48,453 nucleotides of DNA from Synechococcales cyanobacterium S06. Its GTDB lineage: Bacteria > Cyanobacteriota > Cyanobacteriia > Cyanobacteriales > JAABRE01. The stretch lies in the NCBI GenBank assembly GCA_011391125.1, contig JAABRE010000038.1:1-48453 (forward strand), given 5' to 3'. The notes under the pieces are model-generated. The model saw nothing but the letters and a program-made list of their open reading frames with translations, ran no database searches and was not told the DNA's origin. Both the position numbers and the translations under genes were made by a program. Positions 36,225 through 45,022 of this stretch are shown in pieces. The first letter of the stretch is position 1; every line of letters starts with the position of its first letter.

Positions 36225-36999
36225 TTTCAGTGGCCTCAGTTCGTTGGCTTTAGGGATCGGCCTCAGTCTCAGTTTTACACCCCATCCCGTCATGGGTGCG
36301 GATCAGCTTGACCCTGAGGCTGACAAAATCCTTAAATCCATGTCTTCCTATTTAGCGAAGACCGGCGCATTCAGCGTCAATGCCGATATTGATTTTGAAG
36401 CCGTTACCAGCAATGGACAGAAGTTGCAATTCAACAGTTTTGCCAAACTGATCTTACAACGGCCAAATAAATTTTATATAGAGCGAAAGGGTCCTTTAGT
36501 GGATGCTCAGTTTATCTTTGATGGCAAAACTTTGACTTTAAATGGCAAAAGAAACAATGCCTATGCCCAGATCAATGCTGCCGGCAGCATTGATGATGCC
36601 ATCCGTGCCTATGAACTGGAGACCGGTATTCCCGCTCCTGGTGCGGATCTGCTCTTTGCGGATCCCTACTCCATTCTCTCCACGGGAATTGAAAGCAGCA
36701 ATTATATTGGCATTGCTTATGTAAACGGGGTTAAGTGTCATCACTTGGCCTTTCGGGAAGATCAAGTTGATTGGCAAATCTGGATTCAGGTAGGCGAGCA
36801 ACCTTTACCGATGAAATATGTTATTACCAGCAAATTGCTCAATGCTGCTCCCCAATATCAAATTAGCTTTCGAGACTGGGTCATCAATCCCAAAATTGAT
36901 GATAAGCAGTTCACCTTTGCTGTTCCTCCTGGAGCCACAAAATTGAATGAATTACCCGGGAGCGAAATCGACGAATCTATCGAGAGGGTGGAAAGATGA
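36202..36999 (+). CDS. Exported DUF2092 protein
   Basis: I start this 265-residue protein at the ATG at 36202, because MKKPNFLSFSGLSSLALGIG gives a clean signal peptide. The mature part matches the DUF2092 pattern: ADKILKSMSSYLAKTGAFSV, FDGKTLTLNGKRNNAYAQI, ADPYSIL, VDWQIWIQ and FTFAVPPGA. DUF2092 proteins have a LolA/LppX-like fold and may carry lipid or hydrophobic ligands in the periplasm. It overlaps both neighbours. DUF2092 genes often sit next to sulfatases (from memory), which fits this operon. Confidence 0.85.
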   Translation: MKKPNFLSFSGLSSLALGIGLSLSFTPHPVMGADQLDPEADKILKSMSSYLAKTGAFSVNADIDFEAVTSNGQKLQFNSFAKLILQRPNKFYIERKGPLVDAQFIFDGKTLTLNGKRNNAYAQINAAGSIDDAIRAYELETGIPAPGADLLFADPYSILSTGIESSNYIGIAYVNGVKCHHLAFREDQVDWQIWIQVGEQPLPMKYVITSKLLNAAPQYQISFRDWVINPKIDDKQFTFAVPPGATKLNELPGSEIDESIERVER

Positions 37000-37310
37000 A
37001 CTCAATGAATCGAATCATCGTCGCTTTAGGCTGTCTTTTGTTTACAGGTACAATCAGTGATAGTTTTTTCAGCACTGAGATACTGATACCCTCCGCAAAT
37101 GCGGTAGTTGGTATGCCTGCTACACCAGTCAGTGGGGCTGGTGCGGTCCGCCGCACCACTCGTCGAGTAATTCGACGCTCCACAATTTACGTGGCTAGTT
37201 TGCCCACAGGATGTACAACGGTGGTTATCGAGGGGACTACCCTTCAGCAGTGTGGAGCTACCTATTATCAACCCTATAACAATCAATATGTGGTTGTTTA
37301 TGTCGAATAA
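36996..37310 (+). CDS. Small exported protein of the sulfatase operon
   Basis: The 104-residue protein starts at an ATGA overlap with the DUF2092 stop. It has a signal peptide (likely cleavage after SANA near residue 35), a basic stretch VRRTTRRVIRRSTIY, two cysteines (TGCTTV and QQCGAT) and a tyrosine-rich end (YQPYNNQYVVVYVE). The cysteine/tyrosine end resembles small periplasmic proteins found beside DUF2092 genes. Function unknown. Confidence 0.75.
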   Translation: MNSMNRIIVALGCLLFTGTISDSFFSTEILIPSANAVVGMPATPVSGAGAVRRTTRRVIRRSTIYVASLPTGCTTVVIEGTTLQQCGATYYQPYNNQYVVVYVE

Positions 37311-37462
37311 AAGGTATTTTGGCTCAGGATTATTAGTGAAAAATTAAAGAGGGTTTGTTGTTGTCAGTAGGAGCACTCCGGCCGGAGTACCCTTACTGTT
37401 ATTTTAATTCCCCTTAAGATTAGAACAGTGGGGGATTAGGGGATTGGGGGGAACGATATTTT

Positions 37463-37645
37463 TAACTCCCTAACTCCCTAACTCCCTAACTCCCTAACTC
37501 CCTAACTCCCTAACTCCCTAACTCCCTAACTCTCTAACTCCCTAACTCCCTAACTCCCTAACTCCCTAACTCTCTAACTCCCTAACTCCCTAACTCCCTA
37601 ACTCCCTAACTCCCTAACTCTCTAACTCCCTAACTCCCTAACTCC
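37463..37645. repeat. Octamer tandem repeat array (TAACTCCC, about 23 units)
   Basis: The unit TAACTCCC is repeated about 23 times, with occasional TAACTCTC variants spaced regularly, suggesting duplication in blocks of several units. Copy number is probably unstable. Confidence 0.95.
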
Positions 37646-37743
37646 TTGTTAAAAATAAAAAATTTAGAATGAAAACCCCCTGCTCCAAGCAAAGGGAGAG
37701 GGGGAAAGAGTCCTCATAAATTTGGGAAGTGCTAGATCAGGTA

Positions 37744-38088
37744 TAATTAGGGTTTGCTGAATAAATGGCTGGTGAGGGCGAGTTGATAGTTGATATAGTA
37801 ATTCCAAATAAAAATTAAACAAAAGTTTTTAGTTTGTTGTTGGACTTTAGTCCTAAGAAGCCCTAAAGCGCAACTACGAACCTATTTTTCAACTGTTTTA
37901 ATCTTAATTGGAATCACTATAGTTGATAGTTTGACCGCGTATTTTGACGAGCAAAAATCTTGATTAATCCCAGTAAATGTAAGGTTTTTTACTATTATTT
38001 GTTGAAATCCTTGCACTTGATTCAAGTCCAATCAACTTAAAAGTCTTGATCTACATAGCTTTCAGCTTTTTTCCGTAAACCCTAATTA
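37744..38088 (+). mobile_element. TAATTAGGGTTT-ended element (family C), copy 1, interrupted
   Basis: The ends TAATTAGGGTTT and AAACCCTAATTA bracket a sequence that recurs inverted at 42915-43147. This copy is split by the 124-bp MITE at 37796-37919, inserted into a TTGATAG repeat at a TA. Without it the element is about 219 bp. Confidence 0.8.
37796..37919 (+). mobile_element. 124-bp TA-flanked MITE (family A), copy 4, nested
   Basis: It has the same length, ends and orientation as the copy at 17984. It sits inside the family C element, with TA at 37794-37795 and 37920-37921. The uninterrupted family C copy at 42915 shows the pre-insertion sequence. Confidence 0.9.
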
Positions 38089-38116
38089 GAACAATTTTTG
38101 TGATTTATTTATTACT

Positions 38117-39058
38117 ATGAAAAAAACTGATAAAATTTATCTGGCCGGACATCGAGGTTTAGTGGGTTCAGCTATTAAAAGAAAACTGGAAAGTTTGGGT
38201 TATCAAAACCTAATTACTCGCACACATTCCGAGTTAAATTTAACGAATCAGAGTCAGGTTAATTCATTTTTTGAAACGGAAAAACCTGATTATGTATTTT
38301 TAGCGGCGGCTAAAGTTGGCGGAATTCATGCTAATAATACTTACCCAGCCGAATTTATTCGGGATAATTTACAAATTCAAACTAATATAATTGATGCAGC
38401 TTGGCAAAATCAGGTCAAAAAATTGCAATTTTTGGGTTCATCTTGTATCTATCCAAAATTTGCACCGCAACCCATTTCTGAAGCTAGTTTATTAACCGGA
38501 GAATTAGAACCGACCAACGAGTGGTATGCGATCGCCAAAATAGCGGGAATCAAGATGTGTCAAGCATATCGCCAGCAATATGGTTTTAACGCCATCTCAT
38601 TAATGCCGACGAATTTATATGGAATTGGCGACAATTTTCACCCGGAAAATTCCCACGTTTTACCAGCCTTAATAAGACGTTTTCATGAAGCAAAAGAAGA
38701 GGAAAAAACTGAAGTAATTGTTTGGGGTACAGGAACGCCAAAAAGAGAGTTTATTTATGTGGATGATTTGGCAGATGCGGCAGTATTTTTAATGGCAAAT
38801 TATGACAGTGAAGAGATAGTTAATGTCGGAGTAGGAGAAGACGTTTCCATTGCGGAATTAGCAACTTTAATAAAAGAAACTGTCGGATTTCAAGGAGAGT
38901 TAAAATTTGATCCTTCTAAACCAGATGGTACACCAAGAAAACTCTTAAATATATCCCGTTTAAAAAGTTTAGGTTGGAGTCCAAAAACTACTCTTGCTGA
39001 AGGAATTAAATCCACTTATGCTTGGTTTTTAGCACATTTAAACGATTTTCGCCGTTAA
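38117..39058 (+). CDS. fcl: GDP-L-fucose synthase
   Basis: This short-chain-dehydrogenase-type epimerase/reductase makes GDP-L-fucose from GDP-4-keto-6-deoxymannose using NADPH. The 313-residue protein has the nucleotide loop GHRGLVGSA at 11-19, the active site with LGSSCIYPK near 106-114, and Tyr137/Lys141 in [29 protein letters not shown] is a strong family signature. The usual partner gmd is not adjacent. Fucose or its derivatives probably enter surface polysaccharide. Confidence 0.95.
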   Translation: MKKTDKIYLAGHRGLVGSAIKRKLESLGYQNLITRTHSELNLTNQSQVNSFFETEKPDYVFLAAAKVGGIHANNTYPAEFIRDNLQIQTNIIDAAWQNQVKKLQFLGSSCIYPKFAPQPISEASLLTGELEPTNEWYAIAKIAGIKMCQAYRQQYGFNAISLMPTNLYGIGDNFHPENSHVLPALIRRFHEAKEEEKTEVIVWGTGTPKREFIYVDDLADAAVFLMANYDSEEIVNVGVGEDVSIAELATLIKETVGFQGELKFDPSKPDGTPRKLLNISRLKSLGWSPKTTLAEGIKSTYAWFLAHLNDFRR

Positions 39059-39247
39059 AATTGCCTGTTGTAGTGGCAATTCATGCTTGGTCACGATCAG
39101 AAATGGACAAAAAAGAGCGAGATTTTAGGTAAACTAATTTATGTAATTGAATGATTTAAGCCAAAATGTTAATGTAGGGGGTGAACATCAGTTCATCCCC
39201 TACTAACAAAGTCGCTCAAAAAAGAATAAAATCGTGAACCTCAAGAC

Positions 39248-40357
39248 ATGACAGGAAAACCAACAGACAATAATGCGACAGGACTTCTCGTTCTCATTCT
39301 CCCTTTAGCTATTACAATTGTGGTAGTGCTGAAAGCTTGGCCTTTTCTTTTGATATTGATGGCTTTAATCATTGTCGGCAGAATTTGGGACAGTATTCGA
39401 TGGAGAAAATGGACTCAAGAAGTTAATCCTTTTTTTACCGAATTGATCAAGGAAAATCAAGGTTGTATCACACCTTTGGATTTATCTTTAAAAGCCAATT
39501 TGACAGCAAAAGCTGCCCATCGGTTTTTAGAAAAAAAAGCACAAGAATACGGTGCTCAAAAGAAAGTTTATGCTGAAAAAGGAGTTGTTTATTACTTCTT
39601 AACTGCTAGTGCTTTAGGTAGTATTTTTGCAGATAGTGACCAATTGTTAGAATTAGAGGACAGTGAAAAGTTAGAAACATCTCCTCAGTTATCAACTTCC
39701 TCAGAAAAGTTTCCCCAACTATCCACCAAAGAAATCGCTGATTTGGGAGCAGAAAAAGAATCGATTTCCTCTTCCACAGAAGAAATCAAAACAGAAATCC
39801 CATCTTCACCAGAAATCACTGATTTAATTCCCGAAAAACCCTCTATTTCCTCTCCCACAGAAGAAACAGAAACTCAATCTCCAGTGGAGTCTTCTTCACC
39901 CGAGGAGGAGCAAGTTGAGGAAACTTTATCTGTAGAAACGGTTATTTCTGAGGAGTCACCTCCACCAGACGAACAAAATTTAGCAACGGATTTACCTCCA
40001 CCAGAGGAACACGTTGAGGAAACTTTATCTGTAGAAACCGTTACTTCTGAGGAGTCACCTCCACCGTCCGAACAAATTGAGGAAACTTTATCTGTAGAAA
40101 CGGTTATTTCTGAGGAGTCACCTCCACCAGACGAACAAAATTTAGCAACGGATTTACCTCCACCGTCGGAGCAAAAGTCAGAAACCTTAGCTTTAATTCA
40201 AGCTGATTTAGCGAAACGATTGGATATTAATCCTAGCACCGTAGCAAGACGAAAGTCAGATGCGGATTTTTCCCTTTGGAGTCAAACTAAAGACCCCGAA
40301 GGAATTGCTTGGAAATATCTTCCTAAAACCAAAATGTTTATACCAGTTGATAGTTGA
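39248..40357 (+). CDS. Membrane protein with repeat linker and C-terminal HTH-like domain
   Basis: I do not recognise this 369-residue protein as a named family. Residues 13-46 form one or two membrane helices (LLVLILPLAITIVVVLKAWP), and 50-120 look like a winged-helix-like domain (ITPLDLSLKANLTAKAAHRF). About 130-315 is an acidic, proline-rich disordered linker with repeats of VEETLSVETVISEESPPP. The end (ALIQADLAKRLDINPSTVAR) is HTH-like. It may link the membrane to DNA or a protein partner. Linker length could vary by repeat recombination. The following 170 bp are heptamer repeats. Confidence 0.7.
   Translation: MTGKPTDNNATGLLVLILPLAITIVVVLKAWPFLLILMALIIVGRIWDSIRWRKWTQEVNPFFTELIKENQGCITPLDLSLKANLTAKAAHRFLEKKAQEYGAQKKVYAEKGVVYYFLTASALGSIFADSDQLLELEDSEKLETSPQLSTSSEKFPQLSTKEIADLGAEKESISSSTEEIKTEIPSSPEITDLIPEKPSISSPTEETETQSPVESSSPEEEQVEETLSVETVISEESPPPDEQNLATDLPPPEEHVEETLSVETVTSEESPPPSEQIEETLSVETVISEESPPPDEQNLATDLPPPSEQKSETLALIQADLAKRLDINPSTVARRKSDADFSLWSQTKDPEGIAWKYLPKTKMFIPVDS
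39914..40174 (+). repeat. In-frame coding repeats in the acidic linker
   Basis: A unit encoding VEETLSVETVISEESPPP(D/S)EQ occurs three times. It alternates with NLATDLPPP, which occurs twice. DNA copies are nearly identical, so length variation is expected. Confidence 0.85.
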
Positions 40358-40695
40358 CAGTTGATAGTTGACAGTTGATAGTTGACAGTTAACAGTTGAT
40401 AGTTGACAGTTAACAGTTGATAGTTGACAGTTAACAGTTGATAGTTGACAGTTAACAGTTGATAGTTGATAGTTGACAGTTAACAGTTGACAGTTGACAG
40501 TTGATAGTTGACAGTTGATAGTTGACCAGAAAAAAGGTTTCAGGTTTCTTCCCCTTTCAAGGGGATTAATAAGGATGTACCCCCCTACCCCCCCCTCAGT
40601 TATCAGTGAACAGTGAACAGTGAACAGATAATTAATAACTGATAACTGATAACTGATAACTGATAACTGATAACTGTTAACTGATAACTGAAATG
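40350..40695. repeat. Heptamer tandem repeats (STRR type)
   Basis: From 40350 to 40525 the unit is TTGATAG/TTGACAG with TTAACAG variants; from about 40598 to 40695 it is AACTGAT. A G/C-rich palindrome lies between them. Such heptanucleotide repeats are typical of cyanobacterial spacers. This covers most of the 441-bp gap, and no gene is seen. Confidence 0.9.
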
Positions 40696-40798
40696 ATAGT
40701 TGACAAGTTCAAGCAAAATTAGCCAAAAATATGGGCAAAGAATAACAAAACTTTGCCTTTCTTAATTTTAAATCTCAATTTAAGGAAAAAATTTATTT

Positions 40799-41959
40799 AT
40801 GAAAGCGATGATTTTGGCAGCAGGTAAAGGAACTCGTGTTCGTCCGATTACCTATACCATTCCTAAACCTTTAATTCCCATTTTACAAAAACCGGTTATG
40901 GAATTCTTGTTAGAATTATTGCGTAATCATGGTTTTACAGAAATTATGGTTAATGTTAGTCATTTGGCCAATGAAATTGAAAACTATTTTCGTGATGGTC
41001 AAAAGTTTGGTGTCGATATTGCCTACTCTTTCGAGGGCAAAATTGTGGATGGAGAGTTGGTAGGTCAAGCATTGGGTTCCGCCGGCGGTTTGCGCAAAAT
41101 TCAGGATTTTAATCCCTTTTTTGATGATACTTTTATTGTCCTTTGTGGTGATGCTTTAATTGATTTAGATTTGACTGCAGCCCTCAAATTTCATCGGGAA
41201 AAAGGGGCGATCGCCACCATTGTCACCAAAACTGTACCAAAGGAGGACGTTCCCAGTTATGGGGTTGTCGTCACCGATGAAAATGGCAAAATCATTAACT
41301 TTCAGGAAAAACCCTCAGTAGATGAAGCTCTCAGCACAGAAATTAATACCGGTATTTATATATTTGAACCGGAGATAATCGACTATATTCCCCCGAATAC
41401 GGAGTATGACATCGGTAGCGAGTTATTTCCCCAATTAGTCGCCAAAAATGCGCCATTTTATGCAGTTTCCATGGATTTTGAATGGGTCGATATTGGCAAA
41501 GTACCGGATTATTGGCACGCAATTCGAGGAGTTTTAACCGGAGAAATCAAAAATGTCAAGATTCCTGGTCATGAAGTTTTTCCTGGTATTTATACTGGTC
41601 TCAATGTCAATGTCAATTGGGATAAGGTGGATATTACCGGACCGGTTTATATTGGTGGAATGACCAAAATTGAGGACGGGGCGAAAATTGTCGGTCCGAG
41701 TATGATTGGCCCCAATTGCTGGATTTGCAGTAGTGCGGAAGTTGACAACAGCGTAATTTTTGAATATTCCCGCTTAGGTCAGGGGGTACGTTTATTTAAT
41801 AAGTTGGTGTTTGGGCGCTATTGTGTCGATAAAACCGGTGCTACCATTGATTTACAAGCCGCTGCTTTGGATTGGCTAATTACTGATACCCGCCAAAGTT
41901 TACCCACTCCTCCTACCACTGACAAGGAAATGATTGATCAATTACTGAATAATGAATAA
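40799..41959 (+). CDS. Nucleotide-sugar pyrophosphorylase (mannose-1-P guanylyltransferase-like)
   Basis: The 386-residue protein begins with the nucleotidyltransferase signature MKAMILAAGKGTRVRPIT and KPLIPI. It continues with LCGDALIDLDL (metal site), NFQEKPSVDEA, NTGIYIFEPEII and FEWVDIGKVPDYW, then a partial left-handed beta-helix near 255-345 (VYIGGMTKIEDGAKIVG). It couples a sugar-1-phosphate to an NTP. Mannose-1-phosphate to GDP-mannose would feed the nearby fcl, but glucose-1-phosphate is also possible. It overlaps the next gene by eight bases. Confidence 0.88.
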   Translation: MKAMILAAGKGTRVRPITYTIPKPLIPILQKPVMEFLLELLRNHGFTEIMVNVSHLANEIENYFRDGQKFGVDIAYSFEGKIVDGELVGQALGSAGGLRKIQDFNPFFDDTFIVLCGDALIDLDLTAALKFHREKGAIATIVTKTVPKEDVPSYGVVVTDENGKIINFQEKPSVDEALSTEINTGIYIFEPEIIDYIPPNTEYDIGSELFPQLVAKNAPFYAVSMDFEWVDIGKVPDYWHAIRGVLTGEIKNVKIPGHEVFPGIYTGLNVNVNWDKVDITGPVYIGGMTKIEDGAKIVGPSMIGPNCWICSSAEVDNSVIFEYSRLGQGVRLFNKLVFGRYCVDKTGATIDLQAAALDWLITDTRQSLPTPPTTDKEMIDQLLNNE

Positions 41960-42914
41960 TACGGAACGATCCCCTCTGAATCAGGAGGGACTTTTTGAAT
42001 TACAAGTTAGTGAGAATAATCAGCGTTTAGATCGTTGTTTATCGGATCATTTAGCCGATTTTTCTCGTTCGCGTTTGCAACAATTGATTGAAGAAGGCCA
42101 TGTTTCCCTTAATGAGCAGGTTTGTCAGGTGAAAAAAACTAAGCTCAAATCTGGCGATCGCCTTTCGGTGACCATTCCCCCCAATCAATCCCTTTCCCTT
42201 GAACCCGAGTCCATTCCCCTCGATATCCTCTATGAAGATCAACACCTGATTATTATTAATAAACCTGCTGGTTTAGTGGTTCATCCCGCTCCGGGACATC
42301 AAACTGGCACTTTAGTTCATGCTTTATTGGCCCATTGTCAAGATTTGGCCGGTATTGGAGGAGTGGAACGCCCTGGAATTGTACATCGACTTGATAAAGA
42401 TACCAGCGGGGCGATCGTGGTGGCTAAAACCGATTTTGCCCACCAACATTTACAAGGTCAAATTAAGGCAAAAACAGCCAAAAGACAGTATTTAGGGGTG
42501 GTTTTCGGGTGTCCACGTGACGATTCAGGAAGGGTATCATTACCCATGGGTCGTCACCCCGTAGAACGCAAAAAAATGGCAGTTGTCCCCCTCGACAAAG
42601 GTGGGCGGGAAGCCGTGACTCACTGGCAAATTCGGGAAAGATTGGGTAATTATACCTTAATCCAGTTTAATCTCGAAACCGGGCGCACTCACCAAATTCG
42701 GGTTCATTGTAGCGCTTTGGGGTTTCCTTTGGTGGGGGATCCGCTTTATTGTTCTAATCGTTCCATTGGCGTAAATTTATCTGGACAGGTTCTTCATGCC
42801 GAAAAATTGTGTTTACAACATCCGATTAGCGGCGAAAAAATCGAGGCCATCGCCCCTTTACCTCCTGATTTTATCAAGCTTTTAACTGTGTTAAGAAATC
42901 GGATTAACAATTAA
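41952..42914 (+). CDS. RluD-family RNA pseudouridine synthase
   Basis: The 320-residue protein has an S4 RNA-binding domain (residues about 22-75, LDRCLSDHLADFSRSRLQQL). The catalytic domain has NKPAGLVVHP and the active site HRLDKDTSG with catalytic Asp148. It converts uridines in rRNA, probably helix 69 of 23S rRNA if a true RluD, to pseudouridine. It overlaps the nucleotidyltransferase gene by eight bases, so the two are coupled although unrelated in function. Its stop is immediately followed by the family C element. Confidence 0.92.
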   Translation: MNNTERSPLNQEGLFELQVSENNQRLDRCLSDHLADFSRSRLQQLIEEGHVSLNEQVCQVKKTKLKSGDRLSVTIPPNQSLSLEPESIPLDILYEDQHLIIINKPAGLVVHPAPGHQTGTLVHALLAHCQDLAGIGGVERPGIVHRLDKDTSGAIVVAKTDFAHQHLQGQIKAKTAKRQYLGVVFGCPRDDSGRVSLPMGRHPVERKKMAVVPLDKGGREAVTHWQIRERLGNYTLIQFNLETGRTHQIRVHCSALGFPLVGDPLYCSNRSIGVNLSGQVLHAEKLCLQHPISGEKIEAIAPLPPDFIKLLTVLRNRINN

Positions 42915-43147
42915 TAATTAGGGTTTACGGAAAAAAGCTGACCGCTATGTAGATCAATAGTTTCAAGTTGGTTGGACTTGAATTAAGTGCAAGGATTTCA
43001 ACAAATAATAGTAAAAAACCTTACATTTACGGGGATTAATCAAGATTTTTGCTCGTCAAAAGACCCGGTCAAACTATCAACTATCAACTATCAACTATCA
43101 ACTATCAACTCGCCCTCACCAGCCATTTATTCAGCAAACCCTAATTA
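42915..43147 (-). mobile_element. TAATTAGGGTTT-ended element (family C), copy 2, inverted
   Basis: This 233-bp element is an inverted copy of 37744-38088 without the nested MITE. It includes several CTATCAA heptamers. It fills the gap between convergent rluD-like and cyclase genes. Its last bases supply the stop codon of the cyclase. Confidence 0.85.
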
Positions 43148-44761
43148 ATAAGTTTTTCTATGGGTTTGATAAATTTTAACCGGTTTAGCAATACCTTTAA
43201 ATTTGCCTAATCCCATTTTTGAAAATTCTTGACGATATTTTAATTGCTGATAAGTTGCTTCACTAATCACAATTTCTCCTGGTGGACAAATGCTTTCCAT
43301 TCGAGCAGCTAAATTAACCGTTGCACCTAGGACAGTATAATCAACTCGTTGAACACTGCCCACATCTCCCACCACAGCTTTACCGGTATTGACAGCAATC
43401 CTCAACTGAAGAGGTTTAGGCCAAGTATGGAGCGAGTTGAGCTCATCTAAGCGGTTTAACATCCCAAAAGCGGCTGCTAAAGCTCGATCTGCGTGATCTG
43501 GTTGTGGTTCGGGAGCACCAAAAAAAGCCATGATACAATCGCCAATAAATTTATCTAAAGTGCCGCCTGTATTGAAAACAGAATCAAGCATTTCTTCAAA
43601 TAAGCGATTCAGCAAATTGGCAATTTGTCGAGGAGTTAAAGTTTCAGAAAGGGCAGTAAAACCGACTAAATCGGCGAAAAGTATGGTTATATTGGTTTCA
43701 ATGGGTGTAAGACGACCGTTTTCTAAAGCTCGAGCCGAAATTAACTGTTGTACCACCGCTGGAGAGTGGTATCTTTCTAATTTGTGGCGAATTTGAGCTT
43801 CCTGTTGTAATTGATAACTGAGCAACCATCTTTGCACACTAGAAGCAACTAAATTGCCCAAAGTCGAAAAAAAGCTTAACTCTTCATCCTCCAAGGGTTC
43901 GGAATCTTGAACAGGTAAGCGAGCATCCGCATATAATACCCCAATCACCCGTTTTCTGTCCCATAATGGCACAGCCAACGCTCCCCTGACACCTTCGGTT
44001 AATAATCCCCCTTGACTCTGAAATGTGACATCGTTGGGACGATCAATGGATTTAATGGCTACTTTTTCGATAAAAACTTTTTTGCAAATTTTGGGACTAA
44101 TCCAACTAATATCGCGAATTAAGGATTCTCGGTAGGATTCATATTTAGCACCTGCTTTGAGTAATTTTAATTTACCAGAATTATTAATATCTACCAATAA
44201 TCCTAAGCGATCAATGCTTTGGATTTCTTGAAATACGACATCTTTCACCTGTTGAAAAATACCGTCTAGGGATTGGGCGGAATTTAATCCTTTGGCTATT
44301 TCCACTAAGTGTTTCAAACGAGCGATGGCGATTTGGTTGTTAGAAAAGGTATCTTGAAGATCTGTCCCTTCAATCCACTGTTCTTGTAGTTCATCAGCTT
44401 TACGAAGAATTACTCTACCTTGGGTTACTCCTTCCAAAGAATGCTCCCCTGAGTCCATAAAAACGAGAATTACTCCTAATAACACATTACCTAACTGAAT
44501 TACGTCATGGTGTTCTAAAATTTGAGGAGCTTTCACGCGAAATTGATTTAATAACGTACCATTCGTACTACCTAAATCCTCTAAAACCCAATGATTTGAC
44601 TCCGTATATCTCAGACAACAATGTTGGCGAGAAATTTCGGCAAATGGCAAACATAAATCGCCGCCAGGTTGACGACCAATAACAAATTCATCCTTGTTAA
44701 CGGTGATCGTACGTTCAGGGATACCTTCGATATACAAATGTAGTTTAAGTTGAACTTTCAT
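43145..44761 (-). CDS. FHA-GAF class III adenylate cyclase
   Basis: The 538-residue protein has an FHA domain (residues 25-100: FVIGRQPGGD, EISRQHC, DLGSTNGT) that binds phosphothreonine, a GAF domain (about 145-315) that may bind a small ligand, and a class III cyclase domain (about 355-535). Metal ligands are Asp364 (LFADLVGF) and Asp408 (DKFIGDC). Lys404 and Thr476 (VDYTVLGATVNLAAR) fit ATP rather than GTP use, as in cyanobacterial CyaC. It makes cAMP in response to phosphorylation or ligand signals. No membrane helix is visible. Heptamer repeats lie directly upstream. Confidence 0.93.
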   Translation of the reverse strand: MKVQLKLHLYIEGIPERTITVNKDEFVIGRQPGGDLCLPFAEISRQHCCLRYTESNHWVLEDLGSTNGTLLNQFRVKAPQILEHHDVIQLGNVLLGVILVFMDSGEHSLEGVTQGRVILRKADELQEQWIEGTDLQDTFSNNQIAIARLKHLVEIAKGLNSAQSLDGIFQQVKDVVFQEIQSIDRLGLLVDINNSGKLKLLKAGAKYESYRESLIRDISWISPKICKKVFIEKVAIKSIDRPNDVTFQSQGGLLTEGVRGALAVPLWDRKRVIGVLYADARLPVQDSEPLEDEELSFFSTLGNLVASSVQRWLLSYQLQQEAQIRHKLERYHSPAVVQQLISARALENGRLTPIETNITILFADLVGFTALSETLTPRQIANLLNRLFEEMLDSVFNTGGTLDKFIGDCIMAFFGAPEPQPDHADRALAAAFGMLNRLDELNSLHTWPKPLQLRIAVNTGKAVVGDVGSVQRVDYTVLGATVNLAARMESICPPGEIVISEATYQQLKYRQEFSKMGLGKFKGIAKPVKIYQTHRKTY

Positions 44762-44895
44762 CCCTTATCAGTTATCAGTTATCAGTCATCAGTTACCAGT
44801 TACCAGTTATCAGTCATCAGTTATCAGTTACCAGTTATCAGTTATCAGTTATAAGTTATCAGTTACCAGTTATCAGTTATCAGTTATCAGTTACC
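44762..44895. repeat. Heptamer tandem repeats upstream of the cyclase
   Basis: About 18 units of ATCAGTT, with ACCAGTT and ATAAGTT variants, start one base before the cyclase ATG. They occupy its leader or promoter, so copy-number change might alter expression. Confidence 0.9.
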
Positions 44896-44976
44896 CCTTA
44901 CCTCTTACTTATTATTTATTACCTCTTACGAATTACTTTTTATTTCTTACTTCGTGAAAGCTAGTGTAATAACTAA

Positions 44977-45010
44977 GTAAGAAAAAGGGAAATATTCCCC
45001 TTTTTCTTAC
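44977..45010 (-). terminator. Terminator hairpin of sqdB
   Basis: GTAAGAAAAAGGG and CCCTTTTTCTTAC form a perfect 13-bp stem around an 8-base loop, starting about 13 bases past the sqdB stop on the minus strand. Confidence 0.75.
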
Positions 45011-45022
45011 TCTTAAATAATC

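Larger units (their letters stand above)
37311..38116. repeat. 806-bp repeat-rich intergenic region
   Basis: In order: a GGCCGGAGT hairpin near 37378; the octamer tandem array at 37463-37645; a G-rich palindrome half near 37676-37712; a TAATTAGGG-ended element at 37744-38088 that carries a nested 124-bp MITE at 37796-37919; then the fcl upstream region. No gene is seen. Confidence 0.8.

Noticed and set aside
37463-37645. Possible CRISPR array
   Set aside because: The octamers are contiguous with no unique spacers, so this is a simple tandem array.
40350-40695. Possible CRISPR or origin iterons
   Set aside because: Units are seven bases, adjacent and degenerate, and the same heptamers occur in many other spacers of the window.
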